From an uncultured Bacteroidales bacterium (GTDB lineage: Bacteria > Bacteroidota > Bacteroidia > Bacteroidales > WCHB1-69), in contig ONHS01000006.1 of assembly GCA_900317715.1 (NCBI GenBank), forward strand, positions 1 to 63,217: a DNA stretch of 63,217 nt, given 5' to 3'. The number at the start of each line of letters is the position of its first letter. The first letter of the stretch is position 1. A model generated the notes under the pieces. That model made no database searches and was not told the DNA's origin. It worked only from the letters and a program-made list of their open reading frames with translations. The translations under genes and the position numbers were made by a program. Below, piece after piece: positions 50,915-59,883 of the stretch.

Positions 50915-53383
50915 ATGAAGATTTCTTACAAGTGGCTGAAAGATTTATTAAACTTCAACTTGACGGCGGAAGAAACCGCTGCGTACCTGACCGATTGCGG
51001 TCTCGAAGTGGAAGGCATCGAAACGTTTGAAACCGTCAAGGGCGGACTGCGCGGACTCAAGATTGGCGAGGTGCTGACCTGCGAGGCGCATCCCAACTCC
51101 GACCACCTGCATGTGACCACCGTCAATGTGGGCGAGGAAGAGCCTTTGCACATCGTTTGCGGTGCTCCCAACGTGGCTGCCGGACAGAAAGTGGTGGTTG
51201 CCACCATCGGCACCGTCCTCTACAGCGGTGACGAATCTTTCACCATCAAGAAATCCAAGTTGCGTGGCGAGCCTTCTGAAGGCATGATTTGCGCCGAAGA
51301 CGAGATCGGTCTCGGCACCTCCCACGACGGCATCATGGTGCTGCCCGAGGAGGCCGTGCCTGGAACGCCTGCCGCTGAGTATTTTAAGGTTGAGTCTGAC
51401 ACGATTTTCGAGATCGGTTTGACCCCGAACCGCTGCGATGCCATCTGCCATTTCGGCGTGGCTCGTGACCTCTACGCGGCGCTCATGCAACATGGTGTGC
51501 CTTGCTCTACGCTTGTGCGTCGCAACGCCCGCGCCGTGCAACCCGTCGCCAGTGTGCATCCGCGTATCGACATCGTCATTGAGAACCAGAAAGATTGCCC
51601 GCGTTACTCCGGCGTGCTCATCGATGGCATCAAGGTGCAAGATTCCCCCGAATGGATTCAGACCAAACTGAAATCCGTGGGTGTGCGCCCCATCAACAAC
51701 ATCGTCGATATCACCCAATACATCATGTTGGAGCTGGGTCAGCCGATGCACGCGTTCGATGCCGACAAGATTGAAGGCAACAAGGTGATTGTGAAGAATT
51801 TACCCGAAGGAACACCTTTCGTGACCCTCGACGGAAACGAAATCAAGCTCAGTGCCGACGACCTGATGATCTGCAATGAGAAAGAAGGCATGTGTTTGGC
51901 AGGTGTTTATGGCGGTCTGCACTCCGGTATCACCGAGAACACGACGCGTCTCTTCCTCGAAAGCGCGTATTTCAACCCCGTGAGCATCCGCAAAACCGCG
52001 AAACGCCATGGCTTGAAGACCGACGCTTCCTTCCGTTATGAGCGCGGTTGCGACCCGTCCATCACGGTTTACGCCCTGCAACGCGCCGTGGAACTCATCA
52101 TGGAATACGCTGGTGGTTATCCTGTGATGGATATCGTGGATCGCTATCCGAACGAAATCATGCCCGCCCAAGTCACCCTCTATTACGCGGATGTGAATAA
52201 AGTGGCTGGTAAAGTGATTGAGAAACAGACGGTTACCAATATATTGATGCTTCTCGATATGGAAGTGAAGGCGGTGGGTGAGGATAAAATTAATGTCACC
52301 GTGCCGCTCAACAAGGCCGATGTGACCCGCCCGATTGACCTCATTGAGGAAATCCTCCGTATTTACGGCTATAATAACATCGAGATCCCCACTACGCTGA
52401 ACTATGACATGTCTTGTCTGCGTTCTAACGACGATCTCTACCGCTTCCAAAATACCATATCCAAATACTTGGCTGACAACGGCTTCTATGAAGTGATGAA
52501 CAACTCTTTGTCCAAGGCCGAATATGCGCAGCAGTTCGATTTCTTGGATGAGCGTGAGACGGTGAAGCTGTTGAATCCGCTGAGCAGCGAGCTGAACTCC
52601 ATGCGTCAGACGTTGCTCTTCTCTGGTTTGGAGAATGTGATGCGCAACGTGAACAACAAAATGGCTGACTTGCGACTGTTCGAGTTCGGCAAGATTTACC
52701 GTCTGAATCCGCAAACGGTTGTGGGGGATGATGTTACGGTCCGTTATCAGGAGCATTTGATGATGTCGATGTTCACGACGGGCAAGATTGGCGAGGACAG
52801 TTGGCAAGGCAAAGCTCCTGCGGCTGACTTCTTCTATTTGCGCAACATGGTCGAGAATTTCCTGGTGAAGATCAACTTCCCGATGGAAAAGATCGAGCTT
52901 GTGACCGACAGCGAGCCGCGCATGTTCGCGCAGCACGTCTCTTATAAGGTCGGCGATGTCATGCCGATTCATATCGGTGTTTTGCGTCCCGACATTTTGC
53001 GCACTTTCGACATCAAGAAGCCGGTCTTCTATGCAGAGATCGACATGGAGATGCTGAATGAACTGAACTGCAAGAAATCCGTTTCTTATCAGCAAATCAA
53101 CACCTTCCCGGCTGTGCGCCGCGACTTGGCGTTGGTGGTGGATAAGAACGTCTCCTACGATACTTTGGAGAAAATCGCTCACAAATATGCCTCTAAATTG
53201 TTGAAACAGGTGAACTTGTTCGATGTTTTCGAAGGGGCTGCTTTGGGCGATGACAAGAAGTCTTACGCGTTGAATTTCGTGCTGCAAAGTGCGGACAGAA
53301 CTTTGACCGACGAGGAAATCAACAAAGTGATGAACAAGCTGATCTCCGCATACGAGCGTGAGGTAGGTGCGAAACTGCGTTAA
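50915..53383 (+). CDS. pheT: Phenylalanyl-tRNA synthetase beta subunit
   Basis: An 822-residue beta subunit of the heterotetrameric PheRS. The N-terminal B1 part (MKISYKWLKDLLNF), the tRNA-binding EMAP/OB-type domain (residues about 40-150, NSDHLHVTTVNVG), the B3/B4 core and B5 (LIEEILRIYGYNNIEIP), and the C-terminal ferredoxin-fold anticodon-binding domain (TFPAVRRDLALVVDKNVSY) are all present. The length is normal. pheS is not adjacent. ribF follows 14 bp downstream and is probably co-transcribed. Confidence 0.97.
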   Translation: MKISYKWLKDLLNFNLTAEETAAYLTDCGLEVEGIETFETVKGGLRGLKIGEVLTCEAHPNSDHLHVTTVNVGEEEPLHIVCGAPNVAAGQKVVVATIGTVLYSGDESFTIKKSKLRGEPSEGMICAEDEIGLGTSHDGIMVLPEEAVPGTPAAEYFKVESDTIFEIGLTPNRCDAICHFGVARDLYAALMQHGVPCSTLVRRNARAVQPVASVHPRIDIVIENQKDCPRYSGVLIDGIKVQDSPEWIQTKLKSVGVRPINNIVDITQYIMLELGQPMHAFDADKIEGNKVIVKNLPEGTPFVTLDGNEIKLSADDLMICNEKEGMCLAGVYGGLHSGITENTTRLFLESAYFNPVSIRKTAKRHGLKTDASFRYERGCDPSITVYALQRAVELIMEYAGGYPVMDIVDRYPNEIMPAQVTLYYADVNKVAGKVIEKQTVTNILMLLDMEVKAVGEDKINVTVPLNKADVTRPIDLIEEILRIYGYNNIEIPTTLNYDMSCLRSNDDLYRFQNTISKYLADNGFYEVMNNSLSKAEYAQQFDFLDERETVKLLNPLSSELNSMRQTLLFSGLENVMRNVNNKMADLRLFEFGKIYRLNPQTVVGDDVTVRYQEHLMMSMFTTGKIGEDSWQGKAPAADFFYLRNMVENFLVKINFPMEKIELVTDSEPRMFAQHVSYKVGDVMPIHIGVLRPDILRTFDIKKPVFYAEIDMEMLNELNCKKSVSYQQINTFPAVRRDLALVVDKNVSYDTLEKIAHKYASKLLKQVNLFDVFEGAALGDDKKSYALNFVLQSADRTLTDEEINKVMNKLISAYEREVGAKLR

Positions 53384-53397
53384 GATACAAGCATAAC

Positions 53398-53979
53398 ATG
53401 CAGGTTTTTAAGGGTATAGATCAATTGCCGGTTTTGAAGAATCCGGTGGTCGCGGTCGGTGCGTTCGACGGCGTCCACTTGGGTCATGCCCGCATTCTGC
53501 AATTTTTGACGCAGCAGGCGGAGCAGGTGGGCGGCACGAGCGTGGTGATCACCTTCGATCCCCACCCGCGCACCGTTTTGCAACCCGGCAGCGACTTCTT
53601 TACCATCAATATCCTGTCAGATAATCTGCGTCTGATTGAGCAGCAGGGCGTTGATGCCGTCATCGTCCTTCCATTTACCGAAGCGTTTTCCCAGATGACC
53701 TACCAGCAGTTCGTGGAGGAAGTGCTGATCGGCAAGTTGCACGCCCATACCTTGGTGATGGGTCCCAACCACGCTTTCGGTCACCACCGCGAAGGCCACC
53801 ACGACAATATCAAGACCTTTTGCCAGGACCACGACTTGCAAGTGGTGGACATCCCGGAAAAGATGTGGCATTCCGCGGGCGTGCATTCCGCCCTCATCCG
53901 CGAGCACATCCGCAAAAAGGACTGGGAAACCGTCAACGCGATGCTGGGATATGAGTATATAATGATGAATGATAAATGA
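53398..53979 (+). CDS. ribF: FAD synthetase domain of RibF, riboflavin kinase domain missing
   Basis: A 193-residue protein containing only the N-terminal nucleotidyltransferase half of RibF, which adenylates FMN to FAD. GAFDGVHLGHARIL (HxGH-type motif), TFDPHPRTVL and the closing SALIREHI are present. Bifunctional RibF proteins are about 300-315 residues, and the kinase half begins just after NAMLGYEY. Here the reading frame enters an AATGATG heptamer array at that point, encodes MMNDK and stops at 53977-53979. No kinase-like sequence follows before topA. Flavin kinase activity must come from another gene if the truncation is real. Co-transcription with pheT is likely. Confidence 0.88.
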   Translation: MQVFKGIDQLPVLKNPVVAVGAFDGVHLGHARILQFLTQQAEQVGGTSVVITFDPHPRTVLQPGSDFFTINILSDNLRLIEQQGVDAVIVLPFTEAFSQMTYQQFVEEVLIGKLHAHTLVMGPNHAFGHHREGHHDNIKTFCQDHDLQVVDIPEKMWHSAGVHSALIREHIRKKDWETVNAMLGYEYIMMNDK

Positions 53980-53990
53980 TGAATGATGAA
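53960..53990 (+). repeat. AATGATG heptamer array at the truncated end of ribF
   Basis: Four AATGATG/AATGATA units in a row begin in the last codons of ribF and supply its TAA stop. Confidence 0.9.
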
Positions 53991-54017
53991 TATATTTTAA
54001 AGCATCTTCCTTGAGCA

Positions 54018-54080
54018 GTCCCGAAGGGACAAAACGCACGAAGTGCAATTAACCCCACACAAGCGAAGCGCAGTGTGGGG
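54018..54080. repeat. Three adjacent hairpins with GAA triloops
   Basis: GTCCC-GAA-GGGAC (54018-54030), GCAC-GAA-GTGC (54036-54046) and CCCCACAC...GTGTGGGG with an inner GCGAAGC (54053-54080) stand in a row between ribF and topA. A related GGCC-GAA-GGCC stands before asnS at 59847. They may be an RNA structure or a REP-type element. Confidence 0.7.
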
Positions 54081-54117
54081 ATGGTAGGATAAACGAAGAA
54101 ATAAATGTAAATACTAT

Positions 54118-56613
54118 ATGAGCAAAAACTTAATCATCGTCGAGTCTCCGGCGAAGGCAAAAACCATTCAGAAGTTCATCGGGAAGGACTACACCGTGAT
54201 TTCCAGTAAGGGTCACGTGCGCGACCTCCCCACCAAAGGCATGGGCATCGACATCGCCCACGACTTTGAGCCTCAGTATGAGGTGTTGGACGATAAGAAA
54301 GCATTGATTAATGACATTAAAAAGAAGGCGGCTGAGGCCGACACCATCTGGCTCGCAACCGATGATGACCGCGAGGGTGAAGCCATTTCGTGGCATTTGA
54401 TGGAAGTGACCAATATGGATCCTGCTAAGGTGAAACGTATTGTGTTTCACGAAATTACAAAATCCGCTATTGAGGAGGCGTTGGCAAATCCCCGCACCTT
54501 GAATGTGGATTTGGTGAACGCCCAGCAGGCCCGTCGTGTGTTGGATCGCTTGGTCGGTTTCGAACTGTCGCCGGTGCTTTGGCGCAAAGTCCGTCCGTCG
54601 TTGTCTGCCGGCCGTGTGCAGTCCGTGGCCGTGAAGCTCATCGTGGAGCGCGAACACGAAATCGAGAAGTTCAACAGCACGTCGGCATACCGCGTGGATG
54701 GTGTTTTCAATCCGCTGCGTGACGCTCAGGTCGAGCTGTCTGCGGAGTTGAACAAGCGTTTCTCCACCCGCGAGGAAGCCGAGGCGTTGCTGAATCATTG
54801 CCAAGGCGCGTCGTTCCATGTGGCGGCGGTCGAGAAAACCCCTGGAAAGAAGAGTCCGGCACCGCCATTTACCACCTCCACGTTGCAACAGGAGGCTGCC
54901 CGTAAGCTCGGCTTCACCGTGTCGAAAACCATGGTTGTGGCGCAGCAGCTTTACGAAGCCGGTTACATCACGTACATGCGTACCGACTCCGTGAACCTCT
55001 CCAACATGGCGCTGGCTTCCGCCCATCAGGTGGTGGCCGCTAAATACGGCGACGAGTACGCGAAGACCCGCAAATACACGACGAAGTCCAAGGGGGCGCA
55101 GGAAGCCCACGAGGCTATCCGTCCGACCGATGTCTCCCGCGAGACCATCCCCGGCGATACCTTTTCCAAGAATTTGTACGAGCTGATCTGGAAGCGCACC
55201 ATCGCCTCCCAGATGAGCGACGCCAAGACCGAAAAGACGACCATTTCCATCCCGGTGGAAGGCCGCACGGAGAAATTCGTGGCATCCGGAGAGGTGATTC
55301 TGTTCCCCGGCTTCTTGAAGGTCTATACCGAATCCCGCGACGACGAGAGCGAAGAAGTCAAGGGCATGTTGCCGGCTATGGAGGTCGGCGAAGCCTTGAA
55401 TGCCAAGCAGATCACGGCTACGCAGCGTTACGCGCAGCCGCCTGTGCGCTACACGGAGGCGAGCCTCGTCAAGAAGCTGGAAGAGCTCGGTATCGGTCGT
55501 CCTTCTACCTACGCGCCCACCATTTCCACCATCCAGAAGCGCGAGTACGTGCGCAAGGCCACCCGCCAAGGCAAGGAACGCCAGTATGTGTGCCTGACGC
55601 TCACCGATAACGGCATCAAAGAGGAAATCAAGAAGGAAAAGTACGGCTATGAGAAGGATAAACTGATTCCCACCGACGTGGGCATTGTCGTCAATGATTA
55701 TTTGCAAGAGAATTTCAAGGATATTATGGACTACGGCTTCACGGCTGACGTGGAGAAGGAGTTCGATGATATTGCGGAAGGCAAGGCCAACTGGCAGGAG
55801 ATGATGCATGAGTTCTATGGCGATTTCCATCAACAAGTGGATACGGCCATCAACTATTCGACCAAGGCCAGTGGTGAGCGTTTGCTCGGTTATGACCCCA
55901 AGACCAACGAAAAAGTGTTCGCCAAGCTCGGTAAATACGGCCCCATGGTGCAAATTGGAGAGTCTTACGCCGATGCAAAGCCGCGTTACGCCCGTCTGCA
56001 GTCCGACCAGTTCATCGACAGCATCACCTTGGAGGAGGCACTTGACCTTTTCCGTCTGCCTCGTACATTGGGCGAGTGGAATGGCAAGGATGTGACCGTT
56101 GGCGTAGGTCGTTTCGGCCCTTACGTGCGTTGCGAGGACACCTTTGAGTCAGTGCCGAAGAACGAGGATCCTTATACGATCACGTTGGAACGCGGTATCG
56201 AGTTGTTGGAGAGTAAGATGAAGAAGACCGCCGAGCGCACCCCGCACTTGGTGGGTCATTACGAAGACAAGGAGATACTCGCCGCCGCCGGTCGTTACGG
56301 TCCTTATATTAAATATGATGGCAAGAATTACACCTTGGACAAGAACGTCTCCCTCGATACCTTGACGGAAGAAGAGGCGATTGACATCATCAAGAACAAA
56401 GAGACCCGCAACGTGCTCGTCTCCTATCCGGAAGATGCCGATTTGAAGGTGATGAACGGTCGTTATGGCCCGTATATCACGAATGGTACAGATAATTTCA
56501 AGATTCCTAAAGATATGGTTGCCAATAAGTTGACCTATCAGGAGTGCTTGAAGATCATGCAAGAGAATGCACCCACCGCTAAAAAACGTATCGTTAGAAT
56601 GAAAAAAGCATAA
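54118..56613 (+). CDS. topA: DNA topoisomerase I
   Basis: An 831-residue type IA topoisomerase that relaxes negative supercoils. The Toprim domain starts with LIIVESPAKAKTIQ and has DDDREGEAISWHL; the active-site tyrosine is Y286 in GYITYMRTDS. The C-terminal part carries several topo-C repeats (RFGPYVRCEDTF, RYGPYIKYDGKN, RYGPYITNGTDN) instead of cysteine zinc ribbons, as usual in Bacteroidetes. The next gene starts 2 bp after its stop, so the two are co-transcribed. Confidence 0.97.
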   Translation: MSKNLIIVESPAKAKTIQKFIGKDYTVISSKGHVRDLPTKGMGIDIAHDFEPQYEVLDDKKALINDIKKKAAEADTIWLATDDDREGEAISWHLMEVTNMDPAKVKRIVFHEITKSAIEEALANPRTLNVDLVNAQQARRVLDRLVGFELSPVLWRKVRPSLSAGRVQSVAVKLIVEREHEIEKFNSTSAYRVDGVFNPLRDAQVELSAELNKRFSTREEAEALLNHCQGASFHVAAVEKTPGKKSPAPPFTTSTLQQEAARKLGFTVSKTMVVAQQLYEAGYITYMRTDSVNLSNMALASAHQVVAAKYGDEYAKTRKYTTKSKGAQEAHEAIRPTDVSRETIPGDTFSKNLYELIWKRTIASQMSDAKTEKTTISIPVEGRTEKFVASGEVILFPGFLKVYTESRDDESEEVKGMLPAMEVGEALNAKQITATQRYAQPPVRYTEASLVKKLEELGIGRPSTYAPTISTIQKREYVRKATRQGKERQYVCLTLTDNGIKEEIKKEKYGYEKDKLIPTDVGIVVNDYLQENFKDIMDYGFTADVEKEFDDIAEGKANWQEMMHEFYGDFHQQVDTAINYSTKASGERLLGYDPKTNEKVFAKLGKYGPMVQIGESYADAKPRYARLQSDQFIDSITLEEALDLFRLPRTLGEWNGKDVTVGVGRFGPYVRCEDTFESVPKNEDPYTITLERGIELLESKMKKTAERTPHLVGHYEDKEILAAAGRYGPYIKYDGKNYTLDKNVSLDTLTEEEAIDIIKNKETRNVLVSYPEDADLKVMNGRYGPYITNGTDNFKIPKDMVANKLTYQECLKIMQENAPTAKKRIVRMKKA

Positions 56614-56615
56614 AT

Positions 56616-57791
56616 ATGGATCTGTCATTATATTTTGACCCCGTATCAGTTGATTCGCTGCACATTCCGGATGCCGAAACGTTGACAGGGCGATTGCTAC
56701 ATTATATATTAATGTATGACCCCGAGGCACCGTTGGACATTCAGGAGGCAGACATGGCCATCATTGGTGTGCCGGAGTCGCGGAATGCGTACCAGAATCC
56801 CTCCTGTTCTATGGCGCCCGATGAGATTCGTAGCCAATTCTATCAGCTGTATAATTGGCGTAAAGATGTGAAAATCATCGATTTAGGAAATATCCGAATC
56901 GGGAAGACCATAGAGGATACCTATCAGGTGATTTCCGAAGTGGTTGCCTATCTGATTGAGAATAAGGTGATTCCGATTATCTTGGGCGGCAGTAACGATT
57001 TGGCTTTTGCCAATTATCGGGCTTACGAGCGTCTGGAGCGCGTGGCCAACGTGGTCGCCATCGACCCCTGTTTTGACCTTGGAGATGAGAATGCTCCCAT
57101 CCGTTCCGACGGTTATGTGACCAAAATGGTGCTTCAACAGCCCAATTTCCTGTTGAATTATGCCAATATCGGCTATCAAAGCTACATGAACAGCCCGGAA
57201 TCGGTGAATATGATGGAAAGTCTCTTTTTCGAGACCTACCGCGTAGGTTTGATGCGTATGAATATTGAAGAGGTGGAGCCGATTGTCCGTAATGCGGATA
57301 TGGTGTCGCTGGACATCTCTGCGGTGCGTCGCCCCGATGCGCCCGGATGTCCGCACAGTTCTTCCAATGGCTTTTATGGCGAAGAAATTTGCCAAATTGC
57401 CAAATATGTGGGACTTAGCGACAAACTTTCCTCGTTCGGTATTTACGAATACGACCCGACGCTCGACTTCAACAACCAGACCTCACAGATGATTGCCCAT
57501 ATCTTGTGGTATTTCGTGGAAGGCTTCCTCTATCGTCAGAATGACGGGCAATTCAAGAATAAAAACGACTACCGTCAGTTCAATATATCGGTGTCGGGCG
57601 CTTTGGATGAATTGGTGTTCTTCCATAGCAAAAAGTCTGATCGTTGGTGGGTGGTAGTGCCTATCTATCAGAAAGATAAAGAGCAAGTGCAGCATTATTA
57701 CCTTCCCTGTTCAAAACGTGATTACCTGCTGGCCTGTGAGGATAAAATCTCCGATCGCTGGTGGAGGACTTATCACAAGCTGAACCAGTAG
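56616..57791 (+). CDS. Arginase/formiminoglutamase-fold protein without the usual metal ligands
   Basis: A 391-residue protein of the ureohydrolase superfamily by overall pattern (ADMAIIGVPESRNA, VIPIILGGSNDLAFANY, VVAIDPCFDLGDE, ADMVSLDISAVRRPDAPG). In active arginases and agmatinases these are GGDHS, DAHxD and SxDxDxxDP, which bind two Mn ions. Here the histidines and several aspartates are replaced (GGSND, DPCFD, SLDIS), so a classical hydrolase reaction is unlikely. It follows topA by 2 bp and precedes a DUF3078 outer-membrane protein. It may be a regulatory or structural derivative conserved in Bacteroidetes. Confidence 0.75.
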   Translation: MDLSLYFDPVSVDSLHIPDAETLTGRLLHYILMYDPEAPLDIQEADMAIIGVPESRNAYQNPSCSMAPDEIRSQFYQLYNWRKDVKIIDLGNIRIGKTIEDTYQVISEVVAYLIENKVIPIILGGSNDLAFANYRAYERLERVANVVAIDPCFDLGDENAPIRSDGYVTKMVLQQPNFLLNYANIGYQSYMNSPESVNMMESLFFETYRVGLMRMNIEEVEPIVRNADMVSLDISAVRRPDAPGCPHSSSNGFYGEEICQIAKYVGLSDKLSSFGIYEYDPTLDFNNQTSQMIAHILWYFVEGFLYRQNDGQFKNKNDYRQFNISVSGALDELVFFHSKKSDRWWVVVPIYQKDKEQVQHYYLPCSKRDYLLACEDKISDRWWRTYHKLNQ

Positions 57792-57838
57792 GACGAAGGG
57801 CATTTTTTGAAAATTAGTGTTAATAAAAATAGTGTAAT

Positions 57839-58861
57839 ATGAAGAAAAGATTTTTACTCTTTTGCGCTTGTGCAATGGCATTTTCTTTCGCATACGCACA
57901 GGTGGATGAAAAAACAGCGGCTGATCAAGCGCTGAAAACGAAGGTGAAATCCGCTGAAATAGACAGTGCCAAACACTGGAAATTCACTGGTGTCACGGGT
58001 CTGAACGCAGCCCAAACAGGTCTGTTTAACTGGGCGGCGGGCGGTAACAACAATGTGACCGGTTACGTTTTTGCTAACCTGACCTTGTCTTTCAAGAAAG
58101 ACAAATGGACCTGGGACAGCAACTTAGACACCGAAATTGGTGAAATGTTTTCCGCTGACTATCAGAGATACAAATGGAGAAAAGCCACCGACAAGATTAA
58201 CTTCACCACGAAGGTCGGTTATCAGATGCATCCGCAGTTTTATGCCACCTTGCTGGGAAGCTTCAGATCGCAATATGCACCTGGTTGGGACTACAAAGAG
58301 GTGGATGCCGGAACGTTGGACGAAGATGGCAATCCTGTTGACCCTACCTTGATTTCCAAATGGTTGTCTCCATCTTATACGGATTTGGCTCTCGGTGTCG
58401 AGTATCGTCCGAACGAGATTTTCACGATTGGTATTTACCCAATTGCCGGCCGTATGACCACCTGTCTTGAGGAGAGCCTTCGTGCCAGCTATGGTCTCTC
58501 CAAACGCGATGATGGTACTTACAAGCCTGTGATGCTGAACATGGGTCTCCGCATCAACGGCGGTATCAATTACACGCTGGTGAAAAACCTCAAGATTATC
58601 TCTACGCTCACGTTGTTCACGCCTTATACGGCACGTATTCACGACGAAGACGGACAGAAGTTCGGTAACTTCGATGTGGACTGGGATGTGGCCATTGCGT
58701 ATAACTTCCTTAAGGTGTTCAGCGTCAGCTTGATGACTTCATTGAAGTATTATGATCAGGTGAAGATTGATGGTCCTGCATGGGGTAAATATGGCGAAGG
58801 CCCGCGCGCTCGCGTGCAGTTCAAGGAAGTGATTGGCTTAGGTATTGGCTATAGCTTCTAA
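57839..58861 (+). CDS. DUF3078 outer-membrane beta-barrel protein
   Basis: A 340-residue exported protein. The signal peptide (MKKRFLLFCACAMAFSFAYA) is followed by WKFTGVTGLNAAQTGLFNWAAGG, the start pattern of DUF3078, and alternating amphipathic beta strands. The terminal aromatic residue (GIGYSF) fits insertion by the BAM machinery. Function unknown. It lies 47 bp after the arginase-fold gene and 41 bp before rpoD. Confidence 0.82.
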   Translation: MKKRFLLFCACAMAFSFAYAQVDEKTAADQALKTKVKSAEIDSAKHWKFTGVTGLNAAQTGLFNWAAGGNNNVTGYVFANLTLSFKKDKWTWDSNLDTEIGEMFSADYQRYKWRKATDKINFTTKVGYQMHPQFYATLLGSFRSQYAPGWDYKEVDAGTLDEDGNPVDPTLISKWLSPSYTDLALGVEYRPNEIFTIGIYPIAGRMTTCLEESLRASYGLSKRDDGTYKPVMLNMGLRINGGINYTLVKNLKIISTLTLFTPYTARIHDEDGQKFGNFDVDWDVAIAYNFLKVFSVSLMTSLKYYDQVKIDGPAWGKYGEGPRARVQFKEVIGLGIGYSF

Positions 58862-58902
58862 ATCATTGATGGTTAACATAATACGTTTTTAAATCTCGGA
58901 TA

Positions 58903-59766
58903 ATGCGACAATTAAGAATAACAAAACAAGTCACGAACCGCAGCGAAACGCCCTCTTTGGACAAGTACCTGCATGACATCGGAAAAGTGCCGTTGTTGAC
59001 GGCGGATGAGGAAGCCGAGTTGGCTCGCCGAATCCGCAACGGGGATCAGGATGCGTTGGAGCGCCTTACCAATTCCAACTTGCGTTTTGTGGTGTCTGTG
59101 GCAAAACAATATCAGAATCAAGGAATTACACTGTCAGACCTGATCAACGAGGGAAACCTCGGATTGATCAAAGCAGCCCATCGTTTTGACGAAACCAAGG
59201 GCTTTAAGTTCATCTCCTTCGCCGTGTGGTGGATTCGTCAGGCCATCCTGCAAGCCATCGCGGAACAATCTCGTATCGTGCGTCTGCCCATGAACAAAGT
59301 GGGTGTCATCAACAAGATTTACAAGACGATGGGTATTCTGGAGCAAGAACTCCAGCGTGAGCCGAAAGTCTCTGAAATCGCGGAGCGTTTGGGTATGACC
59401 GAAGAGGAAATCAAGGATTCGATGAAGAACTCCCCGAAACACCTCTCCATGGATGCCAGCCTCACCTCCGATGACGATACCAACATGTACGACGTGCTTC
59501 GCAACGAAGATACCGTTTCTCCCGATAAGGAACTGATCTACCAATCGTTGCAGCAAGAACTCGGTACCATTATCGACACGCTTCCTCCTCGCGAGGCGGA
59601 AATCCTGAAGCTCTTCTACGGTCTGGGCAGCAAACACCCCATGACACTGGATGAAATCGGTGAGAAGTTCGACCTCTCCCGCGAGCGCGTCCGCCAAATC
59701 AAGGAGAAAGCCATCCGCCGCCTGCGACACAATGCGAAATGCAAGTCGTTGCAAGCGTATTTGTAG
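58903..59766 (+). CDS. rpoD: Primary RNA polymerase sigma factor of Bacteroidetes type
   Basis: A 287-residue sigma-70. It starts MRQLRITKQVTNRSETPSLDKYL, the hallmark of the Bacteroidetes housekeeping sigma, which lacks region 1.1. Region 2 (DLINEGNLGLIKAAHRFDE, FAVWWIRQAILQ), region 3 and region 4 (MTLDEIGEKFDLSRERVRQI) are complete. This factor recognises the TTG/TAnnTTTG promoters seen through the window. The stop codon TAG joins directly onto a GTTAGCA array. Confidence 0.97.
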   Translation: MRQLRITKQVTNRSETPSLDKYLHDIGKVPLLTADEEAELARRIRNGDQDALERLTNSNLRFVVSVAKQYQNQGITLSDLINEGNLGLIKAAHRFDETKGFKFISFAVWWIRQAILQAIAEQSRIVRLPMNKVGVINKIYKTMGILEQELQREPKVSEIAERLGMTEEEIKDSMKNSPKHLSMDASLTSDDDTNMYDVLRNEDTVSPDKELIYQSLQQELGTIIDTLPPREAEILKLFYGLGSKHPMTLDEIGEKFDLSRERVRQIKEKAIRRLRHNAKCKSLQAYL

Positions 59767-59800
59767 TTAGCAGTTAGAAGTTAGCAGTTAGTAGTTAAAC
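59764..59800. repeat. GTTAGCA heptamer array after rpoD
   Basis: TAGTTAGCAGTTAGAAG-type units with a 7-bp period begin at the rpoD stop codon. Confidence 0.88.
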
Positions 59801-59826
59801 GAATCTGTTTCGGTCGAAGGACCATT

Positions 59827-59857
59827 CCCCTTCTTCTAGAAGGGGTGGCCGAAGGCC
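59827..59857. repeat. Double hairpin before asnS
   Basis: CCCCTTCT pairs with AGAAGGGG around TCT (59827-59845), and GGCC-GAA-GGCC follows (59847-59857). The second hairpin shares the GAA triloop with those at 54018-54080. It may be a dispersed palindromic element or a weak terminator for rpoD. Confidence 0.65.
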
Positions 59858-59883
59858 GGGGTAGTCATAAAAACCAAAAAAAT

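Noticed and set aside
54130..55953. A 607-codon minus-strand frame opposite topA
   Set aside because: It is antisense to conserved Toprim and active-site regions and has no domain pattern of its own.
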